Shown here in pieces: positions 47,804-60,365 of a DNA stretch of 64,000 bases. The stretch is from positions 1 to 64,000 of the forward strand of contig JANUWF010000002.1 of assembly GCA_026120185.1 (NCBI GenBank). The letters are read 5' to 3'. The notes beneath the pieces were generated by a model that ran no database searches, was not told the origin of the DNA, and saw nothing but the letters and a program-made list of their open reading frames with translations. This DNA is from Voacanga thouarsii (lineage: Eukaryota; Streptophyta; Magnoliopsida; Gentianales; Apocynaceae). Every line of letters begins with the position of its first letter. Positions within the stretch are counted from its first letter, which is position 1. The position numbers and the translations under genes are program-made.

Positions 47804-48767
47804 TTAAATAGTCATCAAAATGAGCTCTTGGCTAGCTTCCTCAACCTTCCAACCCTCTTCCATCCTCAAGCACAGTTTAATGAGCAATTGAAACTCGTCT
47901 TGAAGCATCTTGGACCTAGATTTTGTCATCGGTCCTTGTCCTTACATGGTCACGCCTCCCCCTCCTTGATCTTGACCTACATGATGAAGCGGAGTCTCAT
48001 CATCTCCCCCTCCTTGAAAAGGATTCGTCTTCGAATCATTGCCATCATCTACATGGAGTGCCTTCACCATTTCTGTCTTCTTAACTCTATCAACGTTCAT
48101 TCATTCACCTATAGGCAAATGAGCCAAATTTAAAATAGTTAGAGGATTAAAACCATATACAATTTCAAAAAGAGAATAAAAAGTGGTAGAGTGAATAGCC
48201 CTTTTTGTAAATGAACTCAAGGTATGGCAAGCATTCCTCCCAATTGTTCAAGTTCTTCTTGATTATGGTTCGTAAGAATTGGGTCAGTGTTCGGTTGACC
48301 AGCTCCTTTGGAAAAACATCTTCAAATTATTGAAGAATAGCTGCAATTTCCATAGGTAAAGACAATGCAGAATCATTAGTAGAAACATAAGAACCTTTGT
48401 ATAAAAGAAGAATAACCAGTTCCTTAACTTCTATAGCTTCTATGACCTGACTTTCTTTTGCAAAGAAATTCATTCTTCTTTTATCTCCTCTCTCTTATCC
48501 TCGCTCACTCCTATCCTTGATCGTCAAAGGTACTTATTTGTCTATTCTCTTTCTCAACTCTTTTTCTTTCCTCTCTTGTTCTTTCCTCTCAATTTATTGT
48601 TTTTGTTTGCCATCTTGTGGGCCCTTCTTCTTTTCTTTCTCCTTCATGATTCTTTGATCGTTGTTCACCTCACTAGGGGCCATGGGGGTGAGGGTAAACT
48701 TAATTCCCTCATTGAGTAGGGAATAAGTATTCTTCCTCCCATCATGCTTAACATGCCTATCGTATTG
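47804..48767 (-). pseudogene. G3 gypsy pol, internally deleted
   Basis: Minus-strand pol that joins two distant parts. Reading right to left it continues from protease (LLLGRP-like end at 48770), passes a charged linker and reaches LPMEIAAILQ and FEDVFPKEL near 48310, the N-terminal entry of reverse transcriptase. The next residues are [20 protein letters not shown] and [14 protein letters not shown], which belong to the C-terminal half of integrase. Thus almost all of reverse transcriptase, RNase H and the integrase core is missing. It then reads EIVYGFNPLTILNLAHLPIG after a frameshift, an NPF-x-EG-DDE block near 48010, and MTKSRSKMLQDEFQLLI before a stop at about 47804. The style of these motifs suggests the Reina lineage, but I am not sure of that. 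Confidence 0.8.
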
Positions 48768-48998
48768 TCAAGGCCTTCCTAGGAGCAAGTAACCCGCGTA
48801 CATGGGTACCCCATCACATAGCACATCATCCTTATACTTTCCCATCTCAAAAGACACCAAAACTTGTTTGTTTACTCTTAATTCCTCACTATCATTCAAC
48901 CATTGCAATTTGTAGGGCTTGGGGTGTTTAATCCATTTCATGTCCAATTCTTCAACCAAATTTGAACTAATCACGTTAGTGCAACTCCCACTATCCAC
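48768..48998 (-). pseudogene. G3 gypsy aspartic protease
   Basis: A minus-strand frame of 76 codons: MDSGSCTNVISSNLVEELDM, then HPKPYKLQWLNDSEELRVNK, VLVSFEMGKYKDDVLCDGVP and YLLLGRP. In this gypsy group the protease reads (V)DxGSCTNV, so the active-site D-S-G is present, and LLLGRPW is the usual C-terminal signature. The frame opens at an internal Met; the true protein would be continuous with gag upstream. Confidence 0.88.
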
Positions 48999-50040
48999 AA
49001 TGACATTACAAGGGGTCTTGTTGATTAGACACCTAGTGTAGAAAATGTTATCTCTCTATTGGTGATCTTGGTCTTCAATGTCTTGTAAATTCAATGACCT
49101 TCTTGTGACTCCCACCAAAAGTATTCTTAACCAACAACTTCCCCTTTGTTACTTTCCTCATCCCCTTTTCCCTCTTGGTCTCCTTGATACCTTTCTCCCT
49201 CTTCTTCTTCATCGGTAGAAACCTCACTATAGGGATTAGTATACATCGTTTTCTTGCTTGGACACTCATGGGAAGTATGTTCATATCTAAGGCACTTAAA
49301 ACCCTTGATATTCCTATTCTTTTGTGGCCTCTCCATGGCTTTTCCCTCGTCCTTGTTCCAACCTTCCCTAAGTTTCCAATCCTCCCTTGGCTTCCAATCC
49401 TCTCTAGGTTTGTAGAAGTCCCTTTAGAATGGCTTAAGGGCTTCATCCTTCTCAATTGGCATCTTACTAGTTGTGTTGGGGTTTGGAAGTGGTGGTCTAG
49501 TAAATTACCTTTCAATCTTCATAGCGGCATATACCATATCCTCCAATCGTTCATAGGGGTGCAATTCTACTAAATTGGCAACTTTCCTATTTAATCCTCC
49601 CAAGAACCTTGCTCTTGTTACTCTAGGATCCTCATTGATTTAAGCTCTCATCAACATTACTTCCATTTTTTTATGGTAATTTTCCACATTCTTGTTCCCT
49701 TGTTTAAGTGATTGGAACATTTGATAAAGATTATTGTAGTAATGGTGTGGAATAAACTTTACCCTCATCATATCTTTTAACAAATTCCAACTAGCCACGA
49801 TTTTTTCACTCCCATTTGTTTCCTTTGTACACTAACTTGCTCCCACCAAACCAAAGCATACTCTGAAAATCCCAAAATAGCCAACCTCACCTTTGTCCTC
49901 TTACTATAGGTATGACTTTCTAGGAAGACCTCCATCTTACTTTCCCACTCGAAATATGCTTCAGGGTCACTCTTGCCATAGAATGTTGGCACTTTCAATT
50001 TGATGTGGTTCAACTCCTTCTCCTCATCATTTTCTTCTCT
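48999..50040 (-). pseudogene. G3 gypsy gag, 5' truncated
   Basis: Minus-strand gag. The upstream piece 50013-49777 reads IKLKVPTFYGKSDPEAYFEW, then ESKMEVFLESHTYSKRTKVR and FSEYALVWWEQVSVQRKQMG, the core of the retrotransposon gag domain. Downstream pieces recall the YH-ELHNRLQRLxQG block, then a linker near 49430. A frame at 49336-49127 has GFKCLRYEHTSHECPSK, a zinc knuckle that keeps C-x4-H-x4-C but has Gly for the first Cys, and an acidic EEEEGE tract. The start and the 5' LTR are missing: at 50040 the sequence switches directly to the B LTR. Confidence 0.8.
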
Positions 50041-50252
50041 CCTATACTTAGAATTTTAGTGGTTCATGACTGAACAAGTTTATAGAAGGGTTCCGTGCAC
50101 GTGAAGGAGAAATTTTAAAAGCTGCAGTTTCAGGTAATGAATTTTTCTTCCCTTTCCTAACCTATTTAATTACTTATGAGTGATCCAGTTGCATGGATTT
50201 CATTTTAATATTCTCTGTGGATTAATTATTTTTGCATGATTGAAATCTAACA
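50041..50252 (+). repeat. B copia 3' LTR, last part
   Basis: CCTATACTTAGAATTTTAG onward matches 40080-40291 of the 5' LTR and ends GAAATCTAACA. About 620 bp of LTR between 39463 and 40080 (5' LTR coordinates) has no equivalent here; it was lost when the G3 right end was deleted. CTCTG (50253-50257) should be the right target duplication. Confidence 0.88.
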
Positions 50253-51850
50253 CTCTGACTATCAGGAATAAGATCTCACTAGATACAATGATGCTATTGC
50301 TGATGTTGATGTAACAAATGTCAAGTAGCAATAGATGCTAATATTAAGTCCATGTATCTCAGTCAAATCCAAGATCTTGTCACTGTATTTGAAGGGATTA
50401 AACCCATAGGGTATAAAAGGGTATACAGGAGAAAGAGAGGTGTAGATGGAAAAATAGAAACCTATAAAACAAGATTAGTTGCAAAAGGTTATACTTAGAA
50501 AGAAGAGATCGATTATGAGGATACCTTTTCACCTGTTGCAATACTTAAGTGCATTCGCATTATCTTGGTTATCGCATGTTATGATGACTACGAGATATAG
50601 CAAATGAATGTCAATACAGCCTTTCTAAATGGCTATCTTAGCAAGGACATTTATATGACCTAGCCTGAAGATTTTGTTGCCAAAAGTCAAGAATACATGG
50701 TTTAAAAGTATAAGAAATCCATTTATAGACTTAAGCAACCATTACGAGCATGGAACTTACATTTTGATAAGACTGTAAAGTCTTATGATTTTATACCAAA
50801 TGTGGATGAACTATGCATGTAAGGGAAGGTAGATGGGAACAACGTGTCTTTTATGGTACATTATATACATAACATTCTATTTATTAGAAATGATGTAAGG
50901 ATTTTTTCATCTATAAAGGTTTGGCTACTAAGTCAATTTAGCATGAAAAATATGGGAGAAGCTAGCTATATTCTTGGTATAAAGCTTCTTAGAGATAGGA
51001 AGCAAAAAATGTTAGGCTTATCTCAATCTGCTTACATTAACATAATATTAGCTAGGTTTAGCATGGATCAATGCAAAAGGGCAATTACACCCTTGAGCCA
51101 TGGATTGACCTTATCTTCCAAATAGTGTCCTAAGACATAAGGAAAAAAGGAAAAGATGAGTAGGAATCCCTATGCCTCGGCAATGGGAATTCTTATATAT
51201 ACTATGCTTTGTATAAGGCCAGATATTTACGTTGCCATAGGTATGGCTAACAGGTATCAGTCAAAAATAAGGGAAGAACATTAGCAAGCTGTAAAGTATA
51301 TTCTCAAGTGCCTGAAGGGAACGAGGGATTATATGCTTGTCAACAAGGCTAATGATTTAGTTCCCACTAGTTACACTGACCCAGATGTTCAGGCGGATAA
51401 AGATAAAAGAAAATCCACTACCAGATATATTCTCACTTTATCTGAATGGGCTATTTCATGAAGGAGTGTTAATTAATCTTACATTACTGATTTCACTATA
51501 GAAGTTAAGTATGTGGCAGTTTTAGAAACTTCAAAAGAAGTGATTTGGCTCTGGAAGTTTCTTACAGAACTTGGTGTCTTACCACAAATGGACAGGCTCA
51601 TAACCATATATTATGATAATTCTAGAGCTGTGTTACAAAACAAGAGCTAAGAAACCACAAGACGGGCAAGCATATTGAGAATAAGTACCACCTAATTGGG
51701 GAGTTCATCTAAAAACGGGAGATATTAGCTGATCAGATTTCCTCTACAAATAATCTGGTGGACCCATTTATCAAGTCTTTGATAGAGAAGGTATTTCAAA
51801 AACACTAAGATGTCATAGGGGTAGGCACATATGGACTATTATAGTCCATT
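50253..51850 (+). pseudogene. A2 copia reverse transcriptase and RNase H
   Basis: The plus-strand 3' half of a third A-family copia pol. It begins just before reverse transcriptase (MYLSQIQDL, EGIKPIGYKRVYRRKRGVDG, LVAKGYT, then TAG for Gln). LKCIRIILVIACYDDYEI near 50550 is followed by TAG for Trp. LNGYLSKDIYMT, a decayed YRLKQPLRAWN block near 50740, then VHYIHNILFIRND for YVDDILL near 50865, so the catalytic Asp pair is lost. FSMKNMGEASYILGIKLLRD, KMLGLSQSAYINIILARFSM follow. RNase H pieces: MGILIYTMLCIRPDI, AVKYILKCLKGTRDYMLVN, then VKYVAVLETSKEVIWL and YYDNSRAVLQ. The gag to integrase half must lie left of the window. Confidence 0.9.
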
Positions 51851-51852
51851 AA

Positions 51853-51867
51853 GTGCAAGTGGGAGAT
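51853..51867 (+). other. A2 polypurine tract
   Basis: GTGCAAGTGGGAGAT stands immediately before TGTTAGAATG and is the intact family motif. Confidence 0.92.
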
Positions 51868-53652
51868 TGTTAGAATGTATGCCCAAAATGGACAATGTAT
51901 TTTTGTATTTTGCAAATTAATAAAATGTTTCATTCATTAATGTTTATTTTTATATATATATTGCATATTAAGGTCTAAATGTGTTAGTAAGTAATCTATG
52001 TGACTAGGTTGTGCTTTCACAGTAAGGGGTTGATTATGGATACTTACATATAAACGAAAAAATTATTCTTAATCAATTGATAAATTAGGCACTTTATCAA
52101 GGTATAGATCATCACACTATGATTTCTAAATGGGGAATGGTTTATCTTTAACCAGTGAGTAGTCTACTCACGCCATTAGTATATCTATTTGGAATATGTA
52201 GAACTAGACCACGTGATAATAACATTATCGAAAAACTAAAATAAATAAAGATTGGTTTATCGCAGCTACTGCGTAGACGAGTATCATAAGACTTGAGAAT
52301 AAGTTGGTAATCTAGTGAAGCTGGACTCATGCACTTTGATGGGTGAGGTCTTATCGCAAGGCCAATAACCTTGTATATTGGGTGTATCAGTCTAGTTAAT
52401 TAAGGCGGACTTATACAATAGAGTTTCTATGCTTTATTAAGTGAAGAAATCACCCTCTTTCTTGTAATTGTCTAGGATAATCTAAATAATCCAGGGCCCT
52501 GAGAAACGTGACTAAGTATGTGTGCTTTTTAGGTAGCTCCTTGAGATAAGTAGATACATACTGAAAGTCAAGGATTATCGAACAAGTTATCAACTTATCA
52601 AAAGATGGTAGATGTCATTGAGAAATGTATTAGCGTATTTTTCCCATCTCAATGACAGGTGTTACATAGTGGGATATTTTTGTCATTACACTTATAGGTC
52701 GAGGACATCTCACCTGCAATATTATTCTTGGGATCAATATTTCCATATAGTGATAAATGAAATATTTAAAATGATAAAATATTGCTATTCATTAGCATGG
52801 GTGTTTTGGTTATTTTAGTAGCCAAGAATAATATGTCTTTTGGTCCCCAGAGTAGCTCAAATAACCTTAGTAAATTTATTTACTATATGGGCTTATTAGA
52901 TGAAATCAATATTGGGAGAATTATTCTAGGAGTCCAAATAATTATTTATTTGGGTTAGAATAATTAATGGGCCAATTTAATTAAATTAGTTTGTTAATTA
53001 ATTATCTTAGGTAATTTTTATTAGGCCCAAATAGACTAATTAATTAATAAATGAGCTATTTAATTAGAATAAAACCTTGGCCCACTAGGTGCTTGTTGTG
53101 GTGGCTTATAGATTTTTAGAATTCTAAGGAAGCCACCACATGTAATATAGGAAAAGGAAAAAGGAAAAAAAAAAATGCTGGTGGTCTTGTTTAAGAAGGA
53201 ATAGGAAAGCTGTGTGTTTGTTTCATATAAAAGATTTTGCTCTTCCATAAAGTGGTGGGTGATTACGTTGATCGACCAAACATTGTGAAGAAAGCCAATG
53301 CACAACTTTTGGTTTTTTCCAAGAAAACCAAGCCACCATTTTCATGTTTTCTTCCTTCATTCTTTTCCTTCAACAAATAGCTCTTCCATTTTACTTCCAA
53401 ATTAATTCACCCTAATCTACTTTCACCGGTAGAAGTCCATAATAAATTCAAAGAATGCTCTGGAAGGTCAATAGCTAGCAAATATGGTAGGTGCTTGATG
53501 CAATCAACTACTAACTGGTATTCCCACAGAACAAATCATCATTCGAACGGAGAAAGCTTCATTAGTTTGAATCCGGCTTTGATTATTCAAGCTAAATGCC
53601 CTTGGGAAAAATTTTAAATTGCTATTTTGCAATACGTATTAATTTTCCTGCA
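51868..53652 (+). repeat. A2 copia 3' LTR
   Basis: Starts TGTTAGAATGTATGCCC, with internal order like A1 and A3 (cacagtaagg..., pairs of TAGTCTACTCAC, AGTAGCCAAG). I place the end at TTTTCCTGCA (53652) because gypsy integrase text (G2) begins right after it. The size of 1785 bp agrees with the family. ATCCT at 53653-53657 would be the right duplication. The end is less certain than the start. No coding region. Confidence 0.8.
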
Positions 53653-54464
53653 ATCCTTTACCATAGCACACTCACAAATAGATGGACAGATAGAATGAGT
53701 GATTCAAATCTTAAAGGACAAGTTGCGGGCATATGCGTTGGATTTTGGAAATAAGTGGATTGACAATATGGCCTATGCACAATTAGCATATAAAAATAGC
53801 TATCAATCGATAATAGGGATGGCCCTATTTAAATCCTTATATGGAAGAAAATGTTAATCACCACTTTATTAAGAAAACTTAGGGTGAAAACAAAATACAC
53901 ATGATACTTGGCATCTTGAAGAAGTACGCCAAATTGTGGAATTGATTAATTAAGGCAAGGATAGAAGGTGCACAAAGTCGGTAGAAAACTTATGTCGACC
54001 AACATAGAAAAGACATCAAATTTGTAGAAGGAGACAAAGTATTCTTGAAGTTGACACCAAGACGACATTTGGGAGGTAAAGCATAAAGAAAAAAATTAGC
54101 CCTTTAGTATATTGGACCCTTTTTCAGTTGTGGAGAGAATCGATAATGTGGCTTACTGTTTGAAATTACCTCTAGAACTACAGGATATTCATGATGTATT
54201 TCACATTTCTTAACTTTGGAAATATGTAGCCCATCCTGAACATGTGCTAAATGAGGAGGATCTTGAAATAACTCCAAATTTGAATTATGAAAAAAAGCCA
54301 ATCAAGATTCTGGAATATGCCGAAAAGGAGTTACAACATAAGCAGATCCCACTTGTTAAAGTACTTTGGAATTATCATCTGGTACAAGATGTAATGTAGG
54401 AGATACAAAGGAAGTACCCAGAGCTTTTTGAAGATAAGCCTAATTTCGAGAATGAAATTCTTTG
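53653..54464 (+). pseudogene. G2 gypsy integrase C-terminal half with chromodomain
   Basis: Plus-strand Ty3/gypsy integrase beginning in mid-domain: FTIAHSQIDGQIE, a TGA for Arg, VIQILKDKLRAYALDFGNKW and IDNMAYAQLAYKNSYQ. Then a degenerate LYGRKC block. After frameshifts comes VVERIDNVAYCLKLPLELQD, IHDVFHIS, LWKYVAHPEHVLNEEDLEIT, KKPIKILEYAEKELQHKQIP and LVKVLW (chromodomain), and finally IQRKYPELFEDKP. It is very close in layout to G1 4113-5553. The catalytic N-terminal half is absent here because A2 was inserted; it should lie left of the window. Confidence 0.88.
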
Positions 54465-54479
54465 AAGAATGTGATATTT

Positions 54480-56025
54480 TGTAACATCCCTCTCTTATGT
54501 ATTTTGATAAGCGATTGCTTTGTATTGAGTGAGTATATATATGAAGGCTCAGAACAAGAAATGATCAATGTAATTAGAAGAACATTTACAAGAAATAAAA
54601 ATGTTAAGGGGCATCGAATGAATTTTCGATGGCAAATTAAGAAAAATTGAGAAGGATTTTGGAAAATCTAAAAGAAGCCAAAATGCTCAATTTAATGCGT
54701 AGATTGCATTGGTAAAAAAAAAAATAAAAAAAAATAAATTCCAACTGGGATGAATAACTTTAACTATGGAAACTTTTGAGAAATATGGTTAACCATGGTT
54801 AAGAGGAAAAAAAAGTGTAGAGGCTTTGAAAAGGAAATTTCATGAGCTAGTTGAGAGAAATTTAAAAGGCCATGTGTAGGCCCACTTGGGGCCCAAAAAA
54901 TTAAAAGGAAGAGAGAGATTGAGCTTGCAATAGTTAAAACCCAAGAAAGGAAAATAAAGATTTTACTTGTAGAGCCCATAAAGCCCATGAAGTCTTCTTG
55001 TAATTCTAGAATTCCAACAAGTGTCTAAGAGATTCTAAAAGCTTCCACAAGATTCTGTAAGTTTTCAAGAGATGCTACAAGCTCCCAAAAAGTTCTCTTA
55101 GTTTTTTTTTTTACCATATGATATAATTAAAGCAGAAAAGAAGAAAGAAGTGGCAGTGGAAGACCAAAATAGTAGGGAAAAAGAAAGAAAACAAGGGAAT
55201 TGAAGGAGAGAGAGAAAGAAAACTGTGAGGTAGAGAGCAAGAAGAAGAAAGGAAAAACTTGGACATTTCAAGCCTAGAAGTCATGTTAAAAGCCTTTCCT
55301 TCAAGAATTAAAAACATTCCATAGCTTGTGGGGAGTATTTTGATGTTAATTTTGATGGGAAATTTTCATGAAACAAAGAAAGTGCTCGTGAAGAAATATT
55401 ATTATGATGCTATTTTGATGAAGCTAAGTGGCAGTTGATTGTGGAGTTATTTGCTGTGATTTTTGTAATGTTTAAATGTGTTGAAAGAGTTGTGAAGGGT
55501 TGAAGATGGTTGTACTTGTGGGAGGAAATATATGAAGAAAGAAATAAAGAAGAGAAATTATAATTGTTGAGAAAATGGAAGACTAGAGTGGGAAGATTCT
55601 GCTTTTTATTGCTTTTCGTTGCTTTTAAATGTGATGATTCTACTTTCTTCATGACTAAAGTGGGAAGATTATATGATGTTAAGATAGAGAACAAGATGAA
55701 TTAACTTGTGGTTTAGTATTAAAATGAGAATAGAATAAGTGAAGATGCATTTTACATGAAAAAAGAATGATTTCATGGAAAAAAAAAAAACTGCAAGGTT
55801 AGCTTGCTGCAATTTTGTACCAGTTATAGGTTTGGCTGTATGGAGTTTATGAATTTATAGCTAAAAGTCTTAAAAGTATTTTGGCACAAATTTGAAGCCA
55901 GTTGGACTTGTGAATCAAAAGTTATGACCAAAACATGGAGCCATGTCACAATATGAGTTGGAGGAATTTTATTGAGAATAATAAGCTCATGTATTATTTC
56001 CATTGGAATTAATGGATAAATAAGA
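54480..56025 (+). repeat. G2 gypsy 3' LTR, first part
   Basis: Starts TGTAACATCCCTCTC 16 bases after pol ends, after a poor polypurine tract. It is AT-rich without coding domains, with purine-rich runs at 54715-54735 and 55130-55260. It is interrupted by S2 at 56026 and continues at 60366. No second LTR of G2 is in the window for comparison, so its end is not known. Confidence 0.6.
56021..56025. repeat. S2 target site duplication, left copy
   Basis: TAAGA abuts the left end of S2 and is repeated exactly at 60361-60365, right after its end. Confidence 0.88.
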
Positions 56026-59000
56026 TGTAACACCCCGCTACCTAGGCCCGCCAAGGCCGGGGATGTCGCCTCGTCCAAAGGACAATGGGTCTTTATAACT
56101 AGGTCACACAAATAAAATAGCGGAATAAAAATAATACTTTAACTTAAAATTTATTACATCCCAAGAATAAATCCATGAATTCCCAAAACAAATCCATAAG
56201 TAAAATTATCCACTCTTAACTCCCTAAAGCAACACATAAAAATAAATGACAACATTCTTTTCCAAGGTAGATAACACTAGCTACTCATCCCCACAGCAGG
56301 ATCGACCTGAAATCATGGTAAAAATGGTGGTGAGACAAAAATCTCAGTAAGTCCGTGTGTGCTTAAGTGTCGAGAGAAAATAGTTCATGAATGTAAAGCA
56401 TAAAATTCTTTATAAGAGATCATTGGCAAGCAATAAATATTAGTCAAAAGCAAGAGTGGTGTTTTGGCTTTTCCAACCATAAATAATCAATAAAATCAAC
56501 CACTCAAAAGAAATGATCATGGGTTACCACACGTTGGGCCCCATAACCGCATGGTCAGCATGCCACACTTTGTGCATACTGCCGGTCAGAATGCCACACT
56601 TTGTGCAGACTGACAAAAGTTGGTGATTGGCCTACTGGGTAAGATGCTCCTCATTTTCTATATCCAAACAACAACCGGGTGTCTATTCCGGCAACACACA
56701 GTCACTTGACTGAAAGAGAACACTGCTAGCTCAGACCAGCACGACTTACTGGACTGACGTCCTATCCGGGAAGGACTCACCCCTCAGAGGTGGCCACCTA
56801 CTGAGAGACTTACCCTAACCCCTCAAGGACTAGCCCTAGTAGTCCACCCTTATTGAGTACTCAACGACATTTTCCACTTGGGATAAAATGAACAAAACAC
56901 TGTTCCACATGAAAATGGCAATTAAGGGTTTCCAAAGTCTTTGTCAAAATCAGTTTTGGAAAGAGTTTTGAGATTGAGTAAATCTGCTTATTAATTTTCA
57001 AATAAATTGTTTGTCTGAAATAGGAAAGAAGTTAATCCTCAATTGCCCTTGCAAAACTGAGTGTCCATGCACTCTACATTTAGTTTGCCATAATAAACAT
57101 GTTTTATCAATCAGGTTTTATGCAGGAGCTTACCTGATTCTTGCTCACAATATAAGGTCTCCAACAGCTGACCTAACCCCGCATGGGCAAATACAAACCA
57201 CAATCAAACTCAAGCCAAAATTCACTTTCTCAAATTAAAATATCTCAACTCACTACTATCATGATCCTAGTGTCCCAAGCTTTAAGGCCAAGCAATAAAT
57301 AAATTGGTTTATAAGCTAAGCCTAATTTGATATTTAAAATAATTAATGTTTTGGGAAATAAGTACTAATAAGTTAAAGGTTTAAATCTTGCTAAGAAAAA
57401 TTTAGAGTTTATTTGATAAAGAGTCCTAGGTAGTATTAGGTAAAATAATGATTCATTACTAATTTAGTTGTTAGAAAATAATTGATAACTAAAGTTAGTT
57501 GAAAATGAATTTTAATGAGTCTTGCTTGAAAAAATAATAAATAAGTTTTAATAGGTTTTGATTAAAAGATAATAATTAAATTTATAATAATAAGTATTTT
57601 ACTAATTATGATTATTTCCATAAAAGGTTTTAGTTGATTTCATTATTTTATATAATATCTATATATTTTATTTTTCTAGCAAAAGCTATTATTTATTTGA
57701 CTAAAATATCCTTAATATATATAATAATCCAAATCTACCATTCCTAGGGGTTTTTCGAAATTACTTAGCAAAATCATATTATTAAATATTTTATTCATGA
57801 AATAAAAATTAGTTTAGGGACAACTAGATCATGATCATACTTCTATGGCTAACCACAATCATGAACATATACAATCCTTCAATTCATCAAATCATCCAAA
57901 TCATGCATAAAAGCATAGATCTAAATTTATCAAGACATGATCTAACCCCTACTAGCATAAATATGATCATGGCTTTAATAGTCTAACATGAATATAAATT
58001 CTATTCACTAAAGGTGACATAATCTCTAGCATACTTCATCACAAATACTACCTATGACATGGAGACATGCATTAAACCTCAAATCACCATACAATCAACC
58101 AAGATAATCCATCCATGCATAAATCCCATCTCCTTCATATTCATACATATATTCATGCTTCAACCTCAACAATATATACTCAAATCCTATCTACAATCCA
58201 CCTTCTATCAACATCATCCTAGAGACATGAATTTAGAATTTAAAAAAAGGGTTGAAAGGACTTACTTGATTGATGAATGCCTTAAAGGAGTTTTGAATGG
58301 ATCTCAACTCCTAGATGCCTAAATTCGTCTAAGGAAGACGAAGAAAGCATGGCCATTGGAGAAGAAGCCATCTGGCCAAGAAGGAGAGAGATTCGGCCAA
58401 GAGAGAGAAAGAGAGAGAGAGAGAGACCATTAGCATGTTTATTTATACATATATTCATTAGAGATTAAGATTGGAGAAGATGAAGTTGTTAGAACAAACC
58501 TACCTTGAAGGTGTTCTTGAGTCTTCACAAAATTTCTGGTTTTTTATCCAAAATAGCAAGTTGGATTTTGGATTTTGATGTTAAGAATGGTATTGATGGA
58601 CTCACGGTAGTGAGTAGGTTCAATTTGGAAATTTTAGAAGAAGTTTGAAGTGATTTGGGAGAGTATTAGGTGAAAGGAAGGAGTAGGTGTTCTTGGTGTG
58701 TTGTGTGTTCTTGATGTCGAAGAGAGTAGAGAGTTTTTGGGATTGGAGGCTGTCAAAATTCTGTAAAGATTAGGGCTGCCAAATTGCTTGAAGGGTTTTA
58801 GTAGCTGATTTTTTGGTTTGGAAGGGAAAAGAAAAGGCTAGTTGTTGAAATCCTTGAAGAATATTTTTTGGGAAGCAAATTTGGAAATTAAAAATTCAGG
58901 AATATCTTTGATCATGGGAGAGCTTTTGGAAGTCTGCCATGGCCGAATTGTTGGGCAGTGTTTCAGCTAGATGAATGCTGGTTGAGGGAGGCTAAGGGTG

Positions 59001-60360
59001 GCAAAAAATATTGAGTGTAATGGTGAAGGGAAGGTCTGGTTGTTTGAGGTATATTTTATGGAAAGTTGTTAAATCATGGTAGCTGGAATTTTGGTATCCA
59101 AATCAAATCATGTTTGCAGATTTTTTTTGGAAATCTTTTAGGCAGCCATGACTGGATTTTGTGCAGAAGCTTGAGAAGGATAATGGAGTTCAGTTACTGA
59201 AGGTTTAAGGGTGGTTTGTGCAGAAGAAGGATGGAGTTTTGGCTAGGGATGAATTAGGAAACAAAGCTGGAAAGTTTTCTTGCACAGGATTTCGCAAGGC
59301 TGGAATTTTCTGGGCAGCCTTTGGTTGCCACCTTCTAGTCGACTTGCAGGGAGTTTGAAGGGAAATTTTAGGGGCTTTCAAGGTTGGTTTCCAGCCTTCT
59401 TTATGGAGGAAAAAACATGGCTAAGGAGCTGAGCAAAAATAGTTTGGTTTCAGACCTCCAAAGCTGTGAATTTGCCCAGGAATTTTTCTGGTTTTGCACC
59501 ACCTTTGTGCAGTCCGAAAATGGCCAGAAAAATCCAAGTTCTAAGCTGATCAAAAGGGCCATTTTCTGTCAGCATTTGGGAGGGAATAATGGCTAAGAAT
59601 TTCGACACCTTGAAGGCACACAAAGCTGGGAAAATTTCAGTTCCATACATGAAGGAAAATGAACTTAGCTAGAGTGAAGTTTTTAGAAAGTTCACTAAGG
59701 AATTTAATTCACTTGAAATCCTTTCCCCCTCTTCCATGGTTTCAGTCCATAAGATTTCTTTCTCTAAGACATTTTGAACCTTCAAAGCCACAACACATTG
59801 CTGGAATTTTTCTAGCATAAAATTAGCTTGAACAAATTGAACATCCTAATGGATTGAGAAATAGGAAAAATTAAGGATCAAGAGGAAATGAATTCCCCTT
59901 AGGAATTTTGTGTAGAGCGAAAGAATAGGATTAGGATACTCCTATCATGACTCTCTTAAGACAACATCTCTACCCTATTCCAAAGAACATAAGGCTGAAA
60001 ATTCCACTTCCTAAGCAAAAATAAAATTTAACCAAGCTAAAGCTCATATGATGGAATTTGAACCCAAGACCTCAAGAATTATTTCTAAGGCTCTAACCAC
60101 TAAACCACAGCAACTTTTGTTCTTATTTTCCTTCTAAAAATATTTTCCTATTCAATCCTCAAGCTATCTCCCTTTTTCAACCTCAAGCAAAAATTACCAT
60201 TTTGCCCTTCTTACTCAATAGTCATAATCAAGCCCTCTAGACTATAAAACACAAATTCAATGCACATAAAATCATATGAAAATATATTTAAACATGCAAT
60301 GAAATATGATATGTACCCTAATCCCCTTACTCCAAGGTTGGTTTTGACTGGGGTTTCACA
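56026..60360 (-). mobile_element. S2: solo long gypsy LTR inside the G2 LTR
   Basis: A 4335 bp segment from TGTAACACCCCGC to CTGGGGTTTCACA with exact TAAGA duplications. It aligns with S1 along its length, including the region with CCACACGTTGGGCCCC (near 56530) and CACCTACTGAGAGACTTACC (near 56795). In S2 the word ATGCCACACTTTGTGCA occurs twice in tandem (56570-56610); S1 has the equivalent ATGCCACACGTTG once. A GA-rich microsatellite is at 58383-58424. tRNA-like boxes are at 60054-60107. The open frames inside have no recognisable domain. Orientation as for S1. Confidence 0.92.
60054..60107 (-). other. tRNA-like A and B boxes in S2
   Basis: On the minus strand TGGTTTAGTGG (60107-60097) followed by GTTAGAG fits an A box, and GGTTCAAATTC (60064-60054) a B box. 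Position relative to the LTR start (about 250-305 bases) equals that in S1 and S3. Confidence 0.6.
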
Positions 60361-60365
60361 TAAGA

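Noticed and set aside
47675..48133. 152-codon plus-strand frame
   Set aside because: Antisense to the end of G3 pol, where integrase and tail motifs read on the minus strand.
49175..49573. 132-codon plus-strand frame and the 146-codon minus-strand frame at 49075-49515
   Set aside because: Both overlap G3 gag. The zinc-knuckle frame (49336-49127) is the one that matches the gag family; the other two are shadows.
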